Part shown: positions 8,158 to 17,275 of the stretch, piece by piece
Layout: each line of letters opens with the position of its first letter
Position numbering within the stretch: position 1 is the first letter of the stretch
Assembly (NCBI RefSeq): GCF_019195395.1
Contig: NZ_CP078067.1
Location: forward strand, 803,248-867,247
Direction: 5' to 3'
Length of the DNA stretch: 64,000 nt
Source: Kaistella faecalis
Lineage (GTDB): Bacteria; Bacteroidota; Bacteroidia; Flavobacteriales; Weeksellaceae
Position numbers and translations under genes: made by a program
The notes under the pieces: generated by a model
What the model was told of the DNA's origin: nothing
Database searches by the model: none
The model's input: the letters and a program-made list of their open reading frames with translations, nothing else

Positions 8158-10293
8158 ATGAAAATTAACGAACAGGAGCCGTTTGAAAATGGCGCAAACC
8201 CAAAAGTAGAACAGCTCGGAAAATATAAAGTTGATGACCACGGCGAATTTATGACGACCAATCAGGGAATCAAAATCAATGATGATCAAAACTCCCTGAA
8301 AGCAGGCGACCGAGGACCATCTCTTCTGGAAGATTTTATTTTCCGGGAAAAAATGACCCATTTTGACCATGAAAGAATTCCGGAAAGGATCGTTCATGCG
8401 AGAGGGTCCGGGGCACACGGCGAATTTCAGCTGTACAAACCTTTAGGTAAATATACGAAAGCAAAATTCTTGAATGATACCACGGTTAAAACACCGGTAT
8501 TTGTTCGGTTTTCTACCGTACAAGGCAGTCGGGGATCTACTGATTTACCCCGCGACATCCGTGGTTTCGCCGTAAAATTTTATACTCAGGAAGGCAATTA
8601 TGATTTGGTCGGGAATAACACCCCTGTATTTTTCATTCAGGATGCCATGAAATTTCCGGATCTCGTTCATGCGGTAAAGCCTGAACCGGATAACGAAATT
8701 CCGCAGGCAGCTTCCGCACACGACACATTCTGGGATTTCATTTCTTTAATGCCCGAAGCCATGCACAATATCATGTGGCTTATGAGTGATAGGGCGATTC
8801 CAAGAACGCTTCGTGCGATGGAAGGTTTTGGAATTCATACCTTTAGATTTATTAATGATGAGGGCCAGTCGCATTTCGTCAAATTCCACTGGAAACCGCT
8901 GCAGGGCGTTTTAGGTCTTGCATGGGACGAAGCTCAGAGACTTGCCGGAAAAGATACCGATTTCCACCGCCGCGACCTTTGGGATGCTATTGAAAAGGGA
9001 ATGTATCCGGAATGGGAACTCGGCGTGCAGATCATTCCTCAGGAAGATGAGCATAAATTCCCTTTCGACTTGCTGGATCCTACCAAAATGATTCCGGAGG
9101 AAATGGTTCCTGTGGAAATTATCGGGAAGATGACTTTAAACCGAAATCCCGACAATTTCTTCGCAGAAACCGAGCAGGTGGCTTTCCATCCGGGGCATGT
9201 TGTTCCCGGCATCGATTTCACCAATGACCCGCTTTTACAGGGAAGATTATTCTCTTATACCGACACCCAACTTTCAAGGCTTGGCGGACCGAACTTCCAT
9301 GAAATTCCAATCAACAGAGCGATCCCGGATGTAACCAATAACCAGCGCGACGGTATTCACCGCATGCAGATTCCGAAAGGAAAAGTTTCTTATCACCCGA
9401 ATTCCATGGCTCAGGGATGTCCGTTTCAGGCGATGATTAAGGAAGGCGGATTCGCATCCTTTGAAGAACGCATCGATTCCTCCAAAATCAGAAAAAGAAG
9501 CAAAAGTTTCTTCGACCATTTCAGCCAGCCTACCCTGTTTTATAACAGCATGACATTGCACGAAAAGCGCCACATCCAGAATGCATTCTCTTTTGAACTT
9601 GGAAAAGTTCAGCGGGTGCCGATCAGACAGAGAATGGTGAACATGCTGCTTGAAGTGGATGAAGATCTTGCAAACCAGGTAGCTCATCATTTGGGACTTG
9701 TTCCTGAAAGGTTGCCTCAGCCGATTACCGACAGTATTCCTGCCGACGGAAATCCGGATGAACATCACTCTTTAAAAGTAGAACTTCCGATCAGCGAAGC
9801 ACCATCCGTAAGCATGGCGAATAAACTGCCGACCAATATTAAAGCGCGGAGAATTGCAATCCTTACTGCTGATGGAGTGAACGATGAGGCCTTCACCAGA
9901 GTTAAAAAAGAACTGTGCGAGATGGATGCCTTAGTACAGATTATTGCTCCGAGACATGGTTTTGTTACCACGCAGTCAGGCGATCAATATCCTGTGGATG
10001 ACAGCTTGCTTACGGCTGCTTCGGTAATATTTGACGCGGTTTATATTCCGGGCGGCGACAGTGTAAATACCCTGATGGAACATGCGGGCGCGCTTCACTT
10101 CATCGCGGAAGCCTACAAGCACTGTAAACCTTTCGGTACTGACGATAACGGCTCGGAACTTTTAGAAAAAGCAGTCCGCGGCCTCACTCTTCCCGCAGAC
10201 GGAATCGTAACTGACGGAGATCTTAAGCTCTTTGCCGGCTCTATTATCCTGCACCGGTTCTGGGATCGCGAAATGAATCCTTTGCCTGCATAA
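8158..10293 (+). CDS. katE: Catalase, large-subunit clade 2 (HPII/KatE type)
   Basis: Monofunctional heme catalase that dismutates hydrogen peroxide. The 711-residue length and a C-terminal flavodoxin/DJ-1-like domain (from about residue 560, [13 protein letters not shown], then [12 protein letters not shown]) mark the large-subunit clade. The catalytic histidine is H80 (IVHARGSG), the distal asparagine lies in [10 protein letters not shown], and the proximal heme tyrosine is Y367 in [13 protein letters not shown]. It follows the DUF892 gene by 16 nt, forming a likely peroxide and iron stress operon, and ends at a terminator at 10315-10342. Confidence 0.96.
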   Translation: MKINEQEPFENGANPKVEQLGKYKVDDHGEFMTTNQGIKINDDQNSLKAGDRGPSLLEDFIFREKMTHFDHERIPERIVHARGSGAHGEFQLYKPLGKYTKAKFLNDTTVKTPVFVRFSTVQGSRGSTDLPRDIRGFAVKFYTQEGNYDLVGNNTPVFFIQDAMKFPDLVHAVKPEPDNEIPQAASAHDTFWDFISLMPEAMHNIMWLMSDRAIPRTLRAMEGFGIHTFRFINDEGQSHFVKFHWKPLQGVLGLAWDEAQRLAGKDTDFHRRDLWDAIEKGMYPEWELGVQIIPQEDEHKFPFDLLDPTKMIPEEMVPVEIIGKMTLNRNPDNFFAETEQVAFHPGHVVPGIDFTNDPLLQGRLFSYTDTQLSRLGGPNFHEIPINRAIPDVTNNQRDGIHRMQIPKGKVSYHPNSMAQGCPFQAMIKEGGFASFEERIDSSKIRKRSKSFFDHFSQPTLFYNSMTLHEKRHIQNAFSFELGKVQRVPIRQRMVNMLLEVDEDLANQVAHHLGLVPERLPQPITDSIPADGNPDEHHSLKVELPISEAPSVSMANKLPTNIKARRIAILTADGVNDEAFTRVKKELCEMDALVQIIAPRHGFVTTQSGDQYPVDDSLLTAASVIFDAVYIPGGDSVNTLMEHAGALHFIAEAYKHCKPFGTDDNGSELLEKAVRGLTLPADGIVTDGDLKLFAGSIILHRFWDREMNPLPA

Positions 10294-10314
10294 AAGATTT
10301 GTTATATTATAATG

Positions 10315-10342
10315 AGAGGTTTCTTTAGAGAAGCCTCTTTTT
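10315..10342 (+). terminator. Terminator after katE
   Basis: A 10-bp stem AGAGGTTTCT / AGAAGCCTCT with one G-U pair and a 4-nt loop, followed by a T-run. Confidence 0.8.
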
Positions 10343-10408
10343 AATTTGTCTATATCGATGATTGCAAATCAGTGAATAAACCTGCGCCAAAGACTGACGA
10401 TGATTCCT

Positions 10409-10416
10409 TAACTTTG
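10409..10416 (+). promoter_or_regulatory. Putative -7 element for the OYE-family reductase
   Basis: TAACTTTG matches TAnnTTTG, 24 nt upstream of the ATG at 10441. Confidence 0.5.
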
Positions 10417-10440
10417 ACCTTTTAAAAATTCAAATTATTT

Positions 10441-11487
10441 ATGCTTTATACTCCAATACAATTCAGGAATTTAGAAATTAAAAACCGCTGGGTAATGTCT
10501 CCCATGTGTATGTATTCCTCCGAAAACGGCGTTGCCAATGATTTTCACCTGCTTCATTACGGAAGCCGTGCGCAGGGCGGCACAGGTTTGATTATCGTGG
10601 AAGCTACCGGTGTGGTGCCTGAAGGAAGAATTACCAATAAGTGTATGGGAATCTGGAATGATGAACAGGCCGCAGCGCTTTCAAAAATCGCGAAAATTGT
10701 GCATGAAAATTCTGACAGCAAAATCGGGATTCAGCTTGCGCATGCCGGAAGAAAGGCCTCTACCTGGAACGGAAAACAGATTTCTTTAGAAGAAGGCTGG
10801 GAAACCGTAGCTCCTTCCCCAATTCCTTATGAAGAAAGTGAAAGAATTCCCCATGAATTAACGGTGGAAGAAATTAAGGATTTAGTACAGCATTTTAAAG
10901 AAGCTGCAGCCAGAGCAATAAATGCTGGGTTTGATCTGATTGAGATTCATGCGGCTCACGGCTATTTAATCCATCAGTTTCTTTCCCCTTTATCCAATAC
11001 CAGAACCGATGAATATGGAGGAAGTTTTGAAAACAGAATCCGGTTTTTACTGGAAATTGTGGAAGCGGTAAATGACGTTCTTGATGAAAATCACCCGTTA
11101 TTCGTAAGAATTTCAGGAACGGAATATGCCACAAACGGATGGAACATTAAAGACAGTGTAGAATTAGCCAGGATTTTAAAGGAAAAAGGTGTTGACCTCA
11201 TCGATGTTTCCAGCGGTGGAAATATCCATGGCGTAAAAATTTCCCTGTTTGACGGCTACCAGGTTCCATTGGCGGAAGCTGTTAAAAAAGATGCAGAAAT
11301 TGCCACCGGCGCTGTAGGAATGATAAAAACAGCAAAACAGGCCGAGGAAATTCTACAGAATCAGCAGGCCGACTTGATTTTTGTCGCCCGCGAAATTCTA
11401 AGAAATCCTTACCTTCCGGTTCGGGGTTCTTTTAAAAATAAAGACAATTGCTTCTTCCCTCCACAATATGAAAGAGCGAAACCTTAA
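10441..11487 (+). CDS. NADH:flavin oxidoreductase, Old Yellow Enzyme family (YqjM/NamA-like)
   Basis: FMN-dependent ene-reductase of the thermophilic-like/YqjM branch, 348 residues in a TIM barrel. Diagnostic features are the SPMCMYSS motif with the redox-tuning cysteine C23, the IEIHAAHGYLIHQFLSP stretch with the substrate-binding histidine pair, and TRTDEYGGSFENRIRF. It probably reduces activated C=C bonds of enals, enones or maleimides using NADPH; the natural substrate is unknown. It is monocistronic, with its own promoter element and a strong terminator. Confidence 0.93.
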   Translation: MLYTPIQFRNLEIKNRWVMSPMCMYSSENGVANDFHLLHYGSRAQGGTGLIIVEATGVVPEGRITNKCMGIWNDEQAAALSKIAKIVHENSDSKIGIQLAHAGRKASTWNGKQISLEEGWETVAPSPIPYEESERIPHELTVEEIKDLVQHFKEAAARAINAGFDLIEIHAAHGYLIHQFLSPLSNTRTDEYGGSFENRIRFLLEIVEAVNDVLDENHPLFVRISGTEYATNGWNIKDSVELARILKEKGVDLIDVSSGGNIHGVKISLFDGYQVPLAEAVKKDAEIATGAVGMIKTAKQAEEILQNQQADLIFVAREILRNPYLPVRGSFKNKDNCFFPPQYERAKP

Positions 11488-11488
11488 G

Positions 11489-11518
11489 AAAAAAGCCAAC
11501 TCTTGCAGTTGGCTTTTT
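11489..11518. terminator. Bidirectional terminator
   Basis: Stem AGCCAACT / AGTTGGCT with a 5-nt loop, flanked by A- and T-runs, between the convergent OYE gene and the small membrane protein gene. Confidence 0.88.
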
Positions 11519-11537
11519 GTTGATGTATGTTTCAGTT

Positions 11538-11744
11538 TCACTTGATTAATTTTCGAAAACTGCTTCTAACAAACAGACTTCCGAAATAAAAAACGGACAG
11601 AATTAAGAACACAATTCCTAACATGAAGAAAAACTCCGTAAGTCTTAACAGTACACCTGGCACTGTAGGATCTCCGTCCATTACAAAACCAATTGTCGTC
11701 ACAATCCATGAAATTCCTAATAAGTTTAAGATTTTCCTTTTCAT
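11538..11744 (-). CDS. Small two-helix membrane protein of unknown function
   Basis: A 68-residue protein with two hydrophobic segments (about residues 5-22 and 30-57) and a basic C-terminus. I do not recognise a family. It is preceded by hemL on the same strand (59 nt away) and ends near a good bidirectional terminator, both of which favour a real gene. No motif gives a function. Confidence 0.55.
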   Translation of the reverse strand: MKRKILNLLGISWIVTTIGFVMDGDPTVPGVLLRLTEFFFMLGIVFLILSVFYFGSLFVRSSFRKLIK

Positions 11745-11803
11745 CGCTTCTTAATTTTATCGGATAACGGCAAACTGATATTTTTTATTATTCCTTTTTT
11801 AAT

Positions 11804-13087
11804 TTAAGAATACTCAAATTTTCGGATGACTTCCAGAGTTCTGTCAATTTCCTTTTCTTTGATCGCGTCGGAAATAAACCAGGTTTCGTAACCGCTTGGT
11901 GGAAGGTAAATTCCCTTTTCAAGCAGAAAATGAAAGAAATTATTGAACAGCGAGTGATTGGCCTGCGCAGCTTCGTCAAAATTAGAAACTGCATTGATAT
12001 GGAAAAAGACACTCATCATGGAACCTTTTCGGTTGATGCGGTGTTCAATACTTTTTGAATTCAGAATCTTTCCGATTTCGAAATCTAGGGTTTCTGCCGT
12101 TTTATTGATGTTCTGATAGAAATTTTCATCTTTTCTGATCAGTTCCAGCGTTGTCAAACCCGCTCTCATAGCGAGTGGATTTCCGCTTAAAGTTCCGGCC
12201 TGATATACTGCGCCTTTCGGAGCAAGGTGATCCATAATTTCATTTCGTCCGGCAAAAGCTCCTACGGGAAGTCCGCCACCGATCACTTTTCCGTAAGTGA
12301 CCAAATCGGCTTTCACGTCATAAACTTCCTGCGCTCCGCCAAAACCTAAACGGAAACCGGTCATCACTTCATCGAAAATCAGCAAAGCTCCGTTTTCGTC
12401 ACAGAGTTTTCTTAAATTCTGCAGGAAATTGTTTTCAGGCAATACGCAGCCCATGTTTCCGGCAACCGGTTCCACAATAATTGCGGCAATTTCACCCTGA
12501 TTGTGGCGGAATAGATCTTCCACCTGTTCGATATCGTTATATCTCGCTAACAAAGTGTCTTTTGCTGTTCCGGCGGTAACCCCCGGAGAATTGGGATTCC
12601 CGAAAGTGGCAGCACCGCTTCCGGCTTTAATTAAAAATGAATCGGAATGACCGTGATAACAGCCTTCGAATTTGATAAATTTATCTCTTCCGGTAAAACC
12701 TCTTGCGAGACGAATCGCGCTCATACAGGCTTCAGTTCCCGAAGAAACCATTCTGATCTGGTCGATGTTCGGCACATTCTGCACTATGAGTTTAGCTATT
12801 TCTGTTTCCAGTTCGGAAGGTGTTCCGTAGGAAAATCCGTTTTCTGCCTGCTTCTTGATGGCTTCCAGAACTTCAGGATGTGTATGTCCTAAAATCGCCG
12901 GTCCCCATGAATTAATATAGTCGATATATACATTGTCATCGGCGTCGGTCATATACGCGCCTTTCGCAGATTTCATAAAAATGGGAACGCCGCCTACAGA
13001 TTTAAAGGCACGCACGGGGGAATTCACGCCGCCCGGAATATATTGGTACGCTTCATCGAATAAAGCTGAACTTCTTTGGTATAACAT
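11804..13087 (-). CDS. hemL: Glutamate-1-semialdehyde 2,1-aminomutase
   Basis: PLP enzyme that makes 5-aminolevulinate from glutamate-1-semialdehyde in the C5 pathway of tetrapyrrole synthesis. The 427-residue length is standard. Signatures are [11 protein letters not shown] at the N-terminus, [15 protein letters not shown] near residue 115, [11 protein letters not shown] near residue 236 and the PLP-binding lysine K267 in [11 protein letters not shown]. The upstream gap to the glucosaminidase gene is 53 nt and holds a degenerate ATC-rich repeat. Confidence 0.97.
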   Translation of the reverse strand: MLYQRSSALFDEAYQYIPGGVNSPVRAFKSVGGVPIFMKSAKGAYMTDADDNVYIDYINSWGPAILGHTHPEVLEAIKKQAENGFSYGTPSELETEIAKLIVQNVPNIDQIRMVSSGTEACMSAIRLARGFTGRDKFIKFEGCYHGHSDSFLIKAGSGAATFGNPNSPGVTAGTAKDTLLARYNDIEQVEDLFRHNQGEIAAIIVEPVAGNMGCVLPENNFLQNLRKLCDENGALLIFDEVMTGFRLGFGGAQEVYDVKADLVTYGKVIGGGLPVGAFAGRNEIMDHLAPKGAVYQAGTLSGNPLAMRAGLTTLELIRKDENFYQNINKTAETLDFEIGKILNSKSIEHRINRKGSMMSVFFHINAVSNFDEAAQANHSLFNNFFHFLLEKGIYLPPSGYETWFISDAIKEKEIDRTLEVIRKFEYS

Positions 13088-13140
13088 TTTATTGTTGGGT
13101 GTTAGATGTGGGGTGATGGATGATGGGTGATGGATGCAGA
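13088..13140. repeat. Degenerate GATG/GGTG-rich repeat patch
   Basis: The gap is filled by imperfect short repeats of the type GGGTGATGGATGATGG (period about 7-8 nt). Similar patches occur at about 15217-15240 and 24218-24240. Likely a dispersed low-complexity intergenic repeat. Confidence 0.5.
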
Positions 13141-14190
13141 TCAGCTTCGGGGCTTTTTGTCCTGAAGGTAGATGAGCTGTCCGGCTTTGGGCTGTTCACC
13201 GAAAGCCATTCTGTTTTTAGAATACAATTTGCTGAGTTTAATGCCGAACTTCTGGGAAACATCATGCATGGATTCGCCAACCTTGGTTTTGTAGCTGGCT
13301 ACATTTCCGCTGGAAGATTTGGATTCCAGGAACAGGACATCGTTCCTGCGCAGCTGGGTACCGTCTAGTTCGTTCCATTTCATGAGTTTGCTTTCGGAAA
13401 TCCCGAATTTCTTTGAAACAAGACTCAATTCAGCATCTTCGGGGATAATCACAAATTTTTTTCCACCGTTCGGATGGTTTTTTACCAGAATTGAATTGAG
13501 GATTTCTGCTCTTGTCTTAATCCTTTCAACAGTCTGCTGCTGCTTCGCATACGACGTCTGTTCGTACGGAACTTTTACGGTCACAGGTTTCGAGGAAGCT
13601 TTACTCTGGTCAAGCTGTGCCATGAAGATTTTATCATCACGCAGTCCCGGATACAATTTCAGAACGGTGTACAGCACTTCTTTTGAATTGGTATTGTCGA
13701 ATTCGTAAAGTTTATTTTTTTCAATTTTATCGATCAAGATATAGGCGTAACGGGGATTTGTAGCATATCCCGCTTTCTTCAGTCCATGTGCCCAGGCTTT
13801 GTAATCTTTCATATCGAGCTTGAAGAGATTCACGTAATATTTTCGGTAAGCCAGAAATTTTGAGTGGTCTTCATAGGATTCTTTCGGATCATCGTATACA
13901 CGGAAGCATTCATTCGGTGCATCATCGGTATGTTTCATCGTCTTGCCCGTCCAGTCTTCTTTACATTTAATGCCGAAGTGGTTTTTACCAATCTGTGCGA
14001 GGCGGCTCTGTCCGCCACCGGTTTCCAAAAGTCCCTGCGCTAAAGTAATAGAGGCAGGAATCTTGTATTTTTCCATTTCCTCAACAGCATACGCCGCAAA
14101 TTTCTGAATGTACTGCTCATCATTTTTCCAGGTCTGAGCATGGAATTTTGATACAATGATCAATGCAAAAGCAAAAAATATTCTCTTCAT
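13141..14190 (-). CDS. Secreted glucosaminidase with C-terminal LysM-like domains
   Basis: Probable peptidoglycan hydrolase of about 349 residues. It has a signal peptide ([19 protein letters not shown]), then a glucosaminidase (FlgJ/LytD-like) domain at about residues 20-165 with the family signature [21 protein letters not shown] and FGIKCKEDW, and two LysM-like segments in the last 120 residues (about 245-285 and 300-345). It should cleave glycan strands in the periplasm. I start at the ATG at 14190; an in-frame TTG at 14208 overlaps the upstream stop codon and would add residues before the signal peptide. The upstream gene ends 14 nt before this start, so the two are probably co-transcribed. 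Confidence 0.88.
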   Translation of the reverse strand: MKRIFFAFALIIVSKFHAQTWKNDEQYIQKFAAYAVEEMEKYKIPASITLAQGLLETGGGQSRLAQIGKNHFGIKCKEDWTGKTMKHTDDAPNECFRVYDDPKESYEDHSKFLAYRKYYVNLFKLDMKDYKAWAHGLKKAGYATNPRYAYILIDKIEKNKLYEFDNTNSKEVLYTVLKLYPGLRDDKIFMAQLDQSKASSKPVTVKVPYEQTSYAKQQQTVERIKTRAEILNSILVKNHPNGGKKFVIIPEDAELSLVSKKFGISESKLMKWNELDGTQLRRNDVLFLESKSSSGNVASYKTKVGESMHDVSQKFGIKLSKLYSKNRMAFGEQPKAGQLIYLQDKKPRS

Positions 14191-14204
14191 AAACTGTTGT
14201 TTGG

Positions 14205-15119
14205 TCAACTTTTCATCAGTTTGATTAAAGGCCTGTTCTGTTCTTCCAACATCCTGTTCGCTCCGGAAATTCCCTGAAGCCCGCCGGTATGGAAAGCCAG
14301 AATGCTTGTATTTTCCGGAAAGAAATCCTCTTTTATCAGTTTGAAAATAAGCCTCATCATTTTTCCAGTGTATACCGGATCTAACTGAATTCCGTAATAT
14401 TCTGAAAAATTATTGATAAAACGGATATTTTCATTAGTTATTTTGCCGTAACTGCCGTCGTGGGCTTCAAAAAGATTAAAATTCTTTTTTCCGGATAACT
14501 TAAAGACCTCATCTTCCAGCGTTGGATCGTTTACCGCTTTGAAACCCAAAACATGCTGGTGTTCTTCAGCAAATTTCGAGAGGCCGGCAACGGTTCCGCC
14601 AGTCCCAACTGCGGTGCAAAGATAATCAAAACTTTTTGTACCTTCATTCAGCATGTGCTGTATGCCCTTCACTGCCTGATGGTTGGTTCCGCCTTCGGGA
14701 ATAATCAAGGCATTGGGAAATTCTTTCTGAAGATCCCGGGTTAAAGATTCCTTATTTCTGTACTCAGCGCGGGTCACAAAACGGAAGGCCATTCCGTTGG
14801 TGTGCGCGAACGCTAATGTGGGATTTTCCTGCCATTTGTTCTCAAGTTCTTCCCCACGGATAATTCCCAAAGTTTTAATGCCCTGTTCTTTTCCTAATGC
14901 GGAAACCGCAGCAATATGATTGGAAAATGCGCCGCCAAACGTAACGATGAAAGGATGTTCCGGTTGCTGCTCAAGATATTGATTAATGTTATAGTAGAGT
15001 TTCCAGAATTTATTGCCGGAAATTTCGGGATGAATAAGATCTTCTCTTTTGATGAAGAGCTTTATATTTTTTTCCAGCGGAATTTCGGTGATGGGGATTG
15101 AAATTTCAGGAATGGTCAT
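14205..15119 (-). CDS. PLP-dependent enzyme, ACC deaminase / D-cysteine desulfhydrase family
   Basis: About 304 residues of the tryptophan synthase beta-like PLP fold. The PLP lysine lies in HPEISGNKFWKL (about K37), followed by the GGAFSNHIAAVSALG phosphate- and substrate-contact region and a glycine-rich TAVGTGGTVAGL loop. Family members are D-cysteine desulfhydrase or 1-aminocyclopropane-1-carboxylate deaminase; which activity applies here is unclear. The reading frame stays open upstream to 15272, but that part is repeat-derived, Arg-rich sequence. The family alignment starts at the ATG at 15119, so I use it. Confidence 0.87.
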   Translation of the reverse strand: MTIPEISIPITEIPLEKNIKLFIKREDLIHPEISGNKFWKLYYNINQYLEQQPEHPFIVTFGGAFSNHIAAVSALGKEQGIKTLGIIRGEELENKWQENPTLAFAHTNGMAFRFVTRAEYRNKESLTRDLQKEFPNALIIPEGGTNHQAVKGIQHMLNEGTKSFDYLCTAVGTGGTVAGLSKFAEEHQHVLGFKAVNDPTLEDEVFKLSGKKNFNLFEAHDGSYGKITNENIRFINNFSEYYGIQLDPVYTGKMMRLIFKLIKEDFFPENTSILAFHTGGLQGISGANRMLEEQNRPLIKLMKS

Positions 15120-15382
15120 GCTGCAAATTTCGGGAAAGATTTTGAAAAGTGAATGGTTACGGTTGTGTTTTCTCGCGCGGATAAAGCGGATTGCTCTGAT
15201 GGGTTTGCATGCCTGTTGCTGGATGTTGGATGCTGGGTGTCTGGAAAGTACTTTGCTTGTTTTAAACTGCATTTTCTATAAAGCCGTGTTGCGCCCCGGA
15301 TTGAACGGTCTGTTTGAGCTCTCCCGGCGACGCAGGAACCGGGAAGCGAGCAGTGAAAGCCGGATAAGGCGCCCAAAGAAAA
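15120..15382. repeat. Intergenic repeat-like element with GC-rich hairpin
   Basis: This gap carries an ATC-rich repeat patch (about 15217-15240), then a GC-rich segment (about 15280-15378) unlike the AT-rich gaps around it. Within it CCCGG and CCGGG bracket an 11-nt loop at about 15322-15342, and similar words CCCCGGATTG and AGCCGGATAAG occur on either side. I recognise this as resembling a dispersed intergenic element of Chryseobacterium-type genomes, from memory and without a search. No convincing gene lies here. Confidence 0.45.
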
Positions 15383-15715
15383 TTAACCTCCTATATATTT
15401 CCAGAAACTCCAGAGTCTGCGGGTTTTCAGGTAATCCGGATCATCTTCCATGGCAAAGGCTTCACGCTCGAAGGAAATATATTTATAAGCCAGGAAACTG
15501 TCTTTGAGTCGAAAATACCAGAAATAATATTCGATGACGTACCAGAGATAGAAGAAGATGATGAGCAGCTCCAGTTGCTGGCGAAGGTGAATTTTTTCGT
15601 GATTGATCAGGATTTTGTCGTGCCGGGATTCAGGTTTGCGCAGGATGATCACCGGAAAAAGGGTAATCGCTGAAATTTTTGTATTTTTGAGCAGTGACTG
15701 CCAGACAATAATCAT
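15383..15715 (-). CDS. Small membrane protein with HExxH motif, possible metallopeptidase-like
   Basis: A protein of about 110 residues beginning at the ATG at 15715. It contains NHEKIH (H39, E40, H43) followed by a hydrophobic helix (about 49-69) and then SFEREAFAME, an arrangement reminiscent of M48/M56-type zinc membrane peptidases in which a later glutamate is the third ligand. It is much shorter than those families, so it may be a reduced relative or a non-catalytic form. A longer frame reaching 16015 reads antisense through the DUF5522 gene and is not believable. Divergent from the DUF5522 gene with a 39-nt gap. Confidence 0.6.
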   Translation of the reverse strand: MIIVWQSLLKNTKISAITLFPVIILRKPESRHDKILINHEKIHLRQQLELLIIFFYLWYVIEYYFWYFRLKDSFLAYKYISFEREAFAMEDDPDYLKTRRLWSFWKYIGG

Positions 15716-15751
15716 CTTACAAAGATAAAATTTTCGGCGATTTCCATTTAA

Positions 15752-15934
<183 letters not shown>

Positions 15935-15947
15935 TAAATTACTCCAA

Positions 15948-16475
15948 ATGAAAAAGTATATTTTTCTTCTTTTAGCTTCGGCAACATTGGGACTTACCTC
16001 GTGCAGCCCTTTCAATGTTAGATCTGATTATGCAGAAACTGCAAACTTCAACGAGTATAAAACGTATAAACTGAGAATTGACGATCTGAAACTGAACGAC
16101 ATCGATAAAGACCGTGTACTGAATGAAGTCTCCAGACAGTTACAGACTAAGGGAATGAGCGTAAGCGATAACCCGGATTTAATTGTGAATGTGAAAGCGA
16201 ATCACAAGAAAATTCAGGATGTGCAGTCTTCCAGACCTTACGGAATGTATGGCTGGGGCGGACCTTTCGGTTGGGGTGTAGGGATGAACAGAACCTGGAC
16301 TTCCAATTACAATCAGGGCGCACTGATTCTGGATCTGATTGACGCAAAAACCCAGAAACTGGTTTGGCAGGGAATCGGCAGCGGAATTTCCGTAGATTCT
16401 CCGAAATCGAAACAGAAACAGATTCCTGAAATCGTTGCAGAAATCATGGCGAACTATCCGCCACAGAAAAAGTAA
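15948..16475 (+). CDS. DUF4136 family lipoprotein
   Basis: A 175-residue lipoprotein with an N-terminal signal and lipobox LTSC (C19). The body matches the DUF4136 pattern: a SDYAETANFNEYKTYKL opening, a regular helix with charged residues, DPDLIVNVKAN-like strand, and a C-terminal ALILDLIDAKTQKLVWQG segment typical of these periplasmic proteins. No function is known for the family. It probably forms a short unit with the DUF5522 gene and ends at the terminator at 16508-16535. Confidence 0.88.
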   Translation: MKKYIFLLLASATLGLTSCSPFNVRSDYAETANFNEYKTYKLRIDDLKLNDIDKDRVLNEVSRQLQTKGMSVSDNPDLIVNVKANHKKIQDVQSSRPYGMYGWGGPFGWGVGMNRTWTSNYNQGALILDLIDAKTQKLVWQGIGSGISVDSPKSKQKQIPEIVAEIMANYPPQKK

Positions 16476-16507
16476 ACGTTCCCTACTCCATTTTAATATT
16501 TATTGAA

Positions 16508-16535
16508 GTCTCCCTACACAGGGAGGCTTTTTTTA
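16508..16535 (+). terminator. Terminator after the DUF4136 gene
   Basis: Stem GTCTCCCT / AGGGAGGC (one G-U pair), 4-nt loop, then a run of seven T. Confidence 0.85.
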
Positions 16536-16615
16536 ATTTTGTACATTGACAACAATGGCGGGATGACTTCTAATAGTATTGAACCCATTGAACTGACCAT
16601 TAAAAAATCATTACC

Positions 16616-17182
16616 ATGACCGAAAAAGAAAAATGCGAACTGGGCATGCTTTACGATGCGAATTTTGATCAGGAACTGGTCCGGGAGCGCGGACACTGCA
16701 AGAATTTATGTCAGCAGTACAACAATCTGCCCTACTCGGATTATAAAAAAAGAGAAGCAATGATCAGATCAATTATTCCCCGTTCCCAATCCGCATTCCT
16801 GATCGAGCAGCCTTTCTGGTGCGACTACGGCTATAATACAGAGATCGGCGATAACTTTTATTCCAACCACAATTTGGTGATTCTGGATGGCGCAAAAGTA
16901 AAATTTGGCAACAATGTTTTCATCGGGCCAAACTGTGGATTTTATACAGCCGGGCATCCGGAAAACACGACGAAGCGGAATCAGGGGCTGGAATATGCAA
17001 GACCTATTACCGTGGGCAACAATGTATGGATCGGCGGGAATGTAACGGTGCTGCCGGGCGTAAGCATCGGGAATAATTCCGTTATCGGCGCCGGCAGTGT
17101 GGTTACCCGTGATATTCCTGAAAATGTTGTGGCGGCAGGTAATCCGTGCAAGGTCATCAGACCTGTTGATGATTTAAAATAA
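16616..17182 (+). CDS. Sugar O-acetyltransferase (maltose acetyltransferase-like)
   Basis: Hexapeptide-repeat acetyltransferase of 188 residues that transfers acetyl from acetyl-CoA to a sugar hydroxyl. It shows the N-terminal MAC domain (KEKCELGMLYDANFDQEL), the left-handed beta-helix repeats from about residue 70, the catalytic histidine H114 in FYTAGHPENT, and the C-terminal NNVWIGGNVTVLPGVSIGNN pattern. The substrate could be maltose, galactose or a related sugar; not resolvable here. Monocistronic between two terminators. Confidence 0.9.
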   Translation: MTEKEKCELGMLYDANFDQELVRERGHCKNLCQQYNNLPYSDYKKREAMIRSIIPRSQSAFLIEQPFWCDYGYNTEIGDNFYSNHNLVILDGAKVKFGNNVFIGPNCGFYTAGHPENTTKRNQGLEYARPITVGNNVWIGGNVTVLPGVSIGNNSVIGAGSVVTRDIPENVVAAGNPCKVIRPVDDLK

Positions 17183-17221
17183 ATAAAGGTTACGGAAGCC
17201 GAGCGGAAACTTCACTTCACT

Positions 17222-17252
17222 AAAAAAGCAGCCAATTAGAGACTGCTTTTTT
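17222..17252. terminator. Bidirectional terminator
   Basis: Ten-bp stem AAAAAAGCAG / CTGCTTTTTT, with A-runs and T-runs on either side, between the convergent acetyltransferase and PafA-type phosphatase genes. Confidence 0.8.
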
Positions 17253-17275
17253 ACAACTACTTTTAAAGGCGTATA

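Noticed and set aside
9274-9768. Minus-strand frame of 164 residues inside katE
   Set aside because: Antisense to catalase, no signal or family features; an artefact of codon usage.
15120-15272. Upstream extension of the PLP enzyme to 355 residues
   Set aside because: The added residues come from repeat-like, Arg-rich sequence and do not match the family; the ATG at 15119 gives the expected N-terminus.
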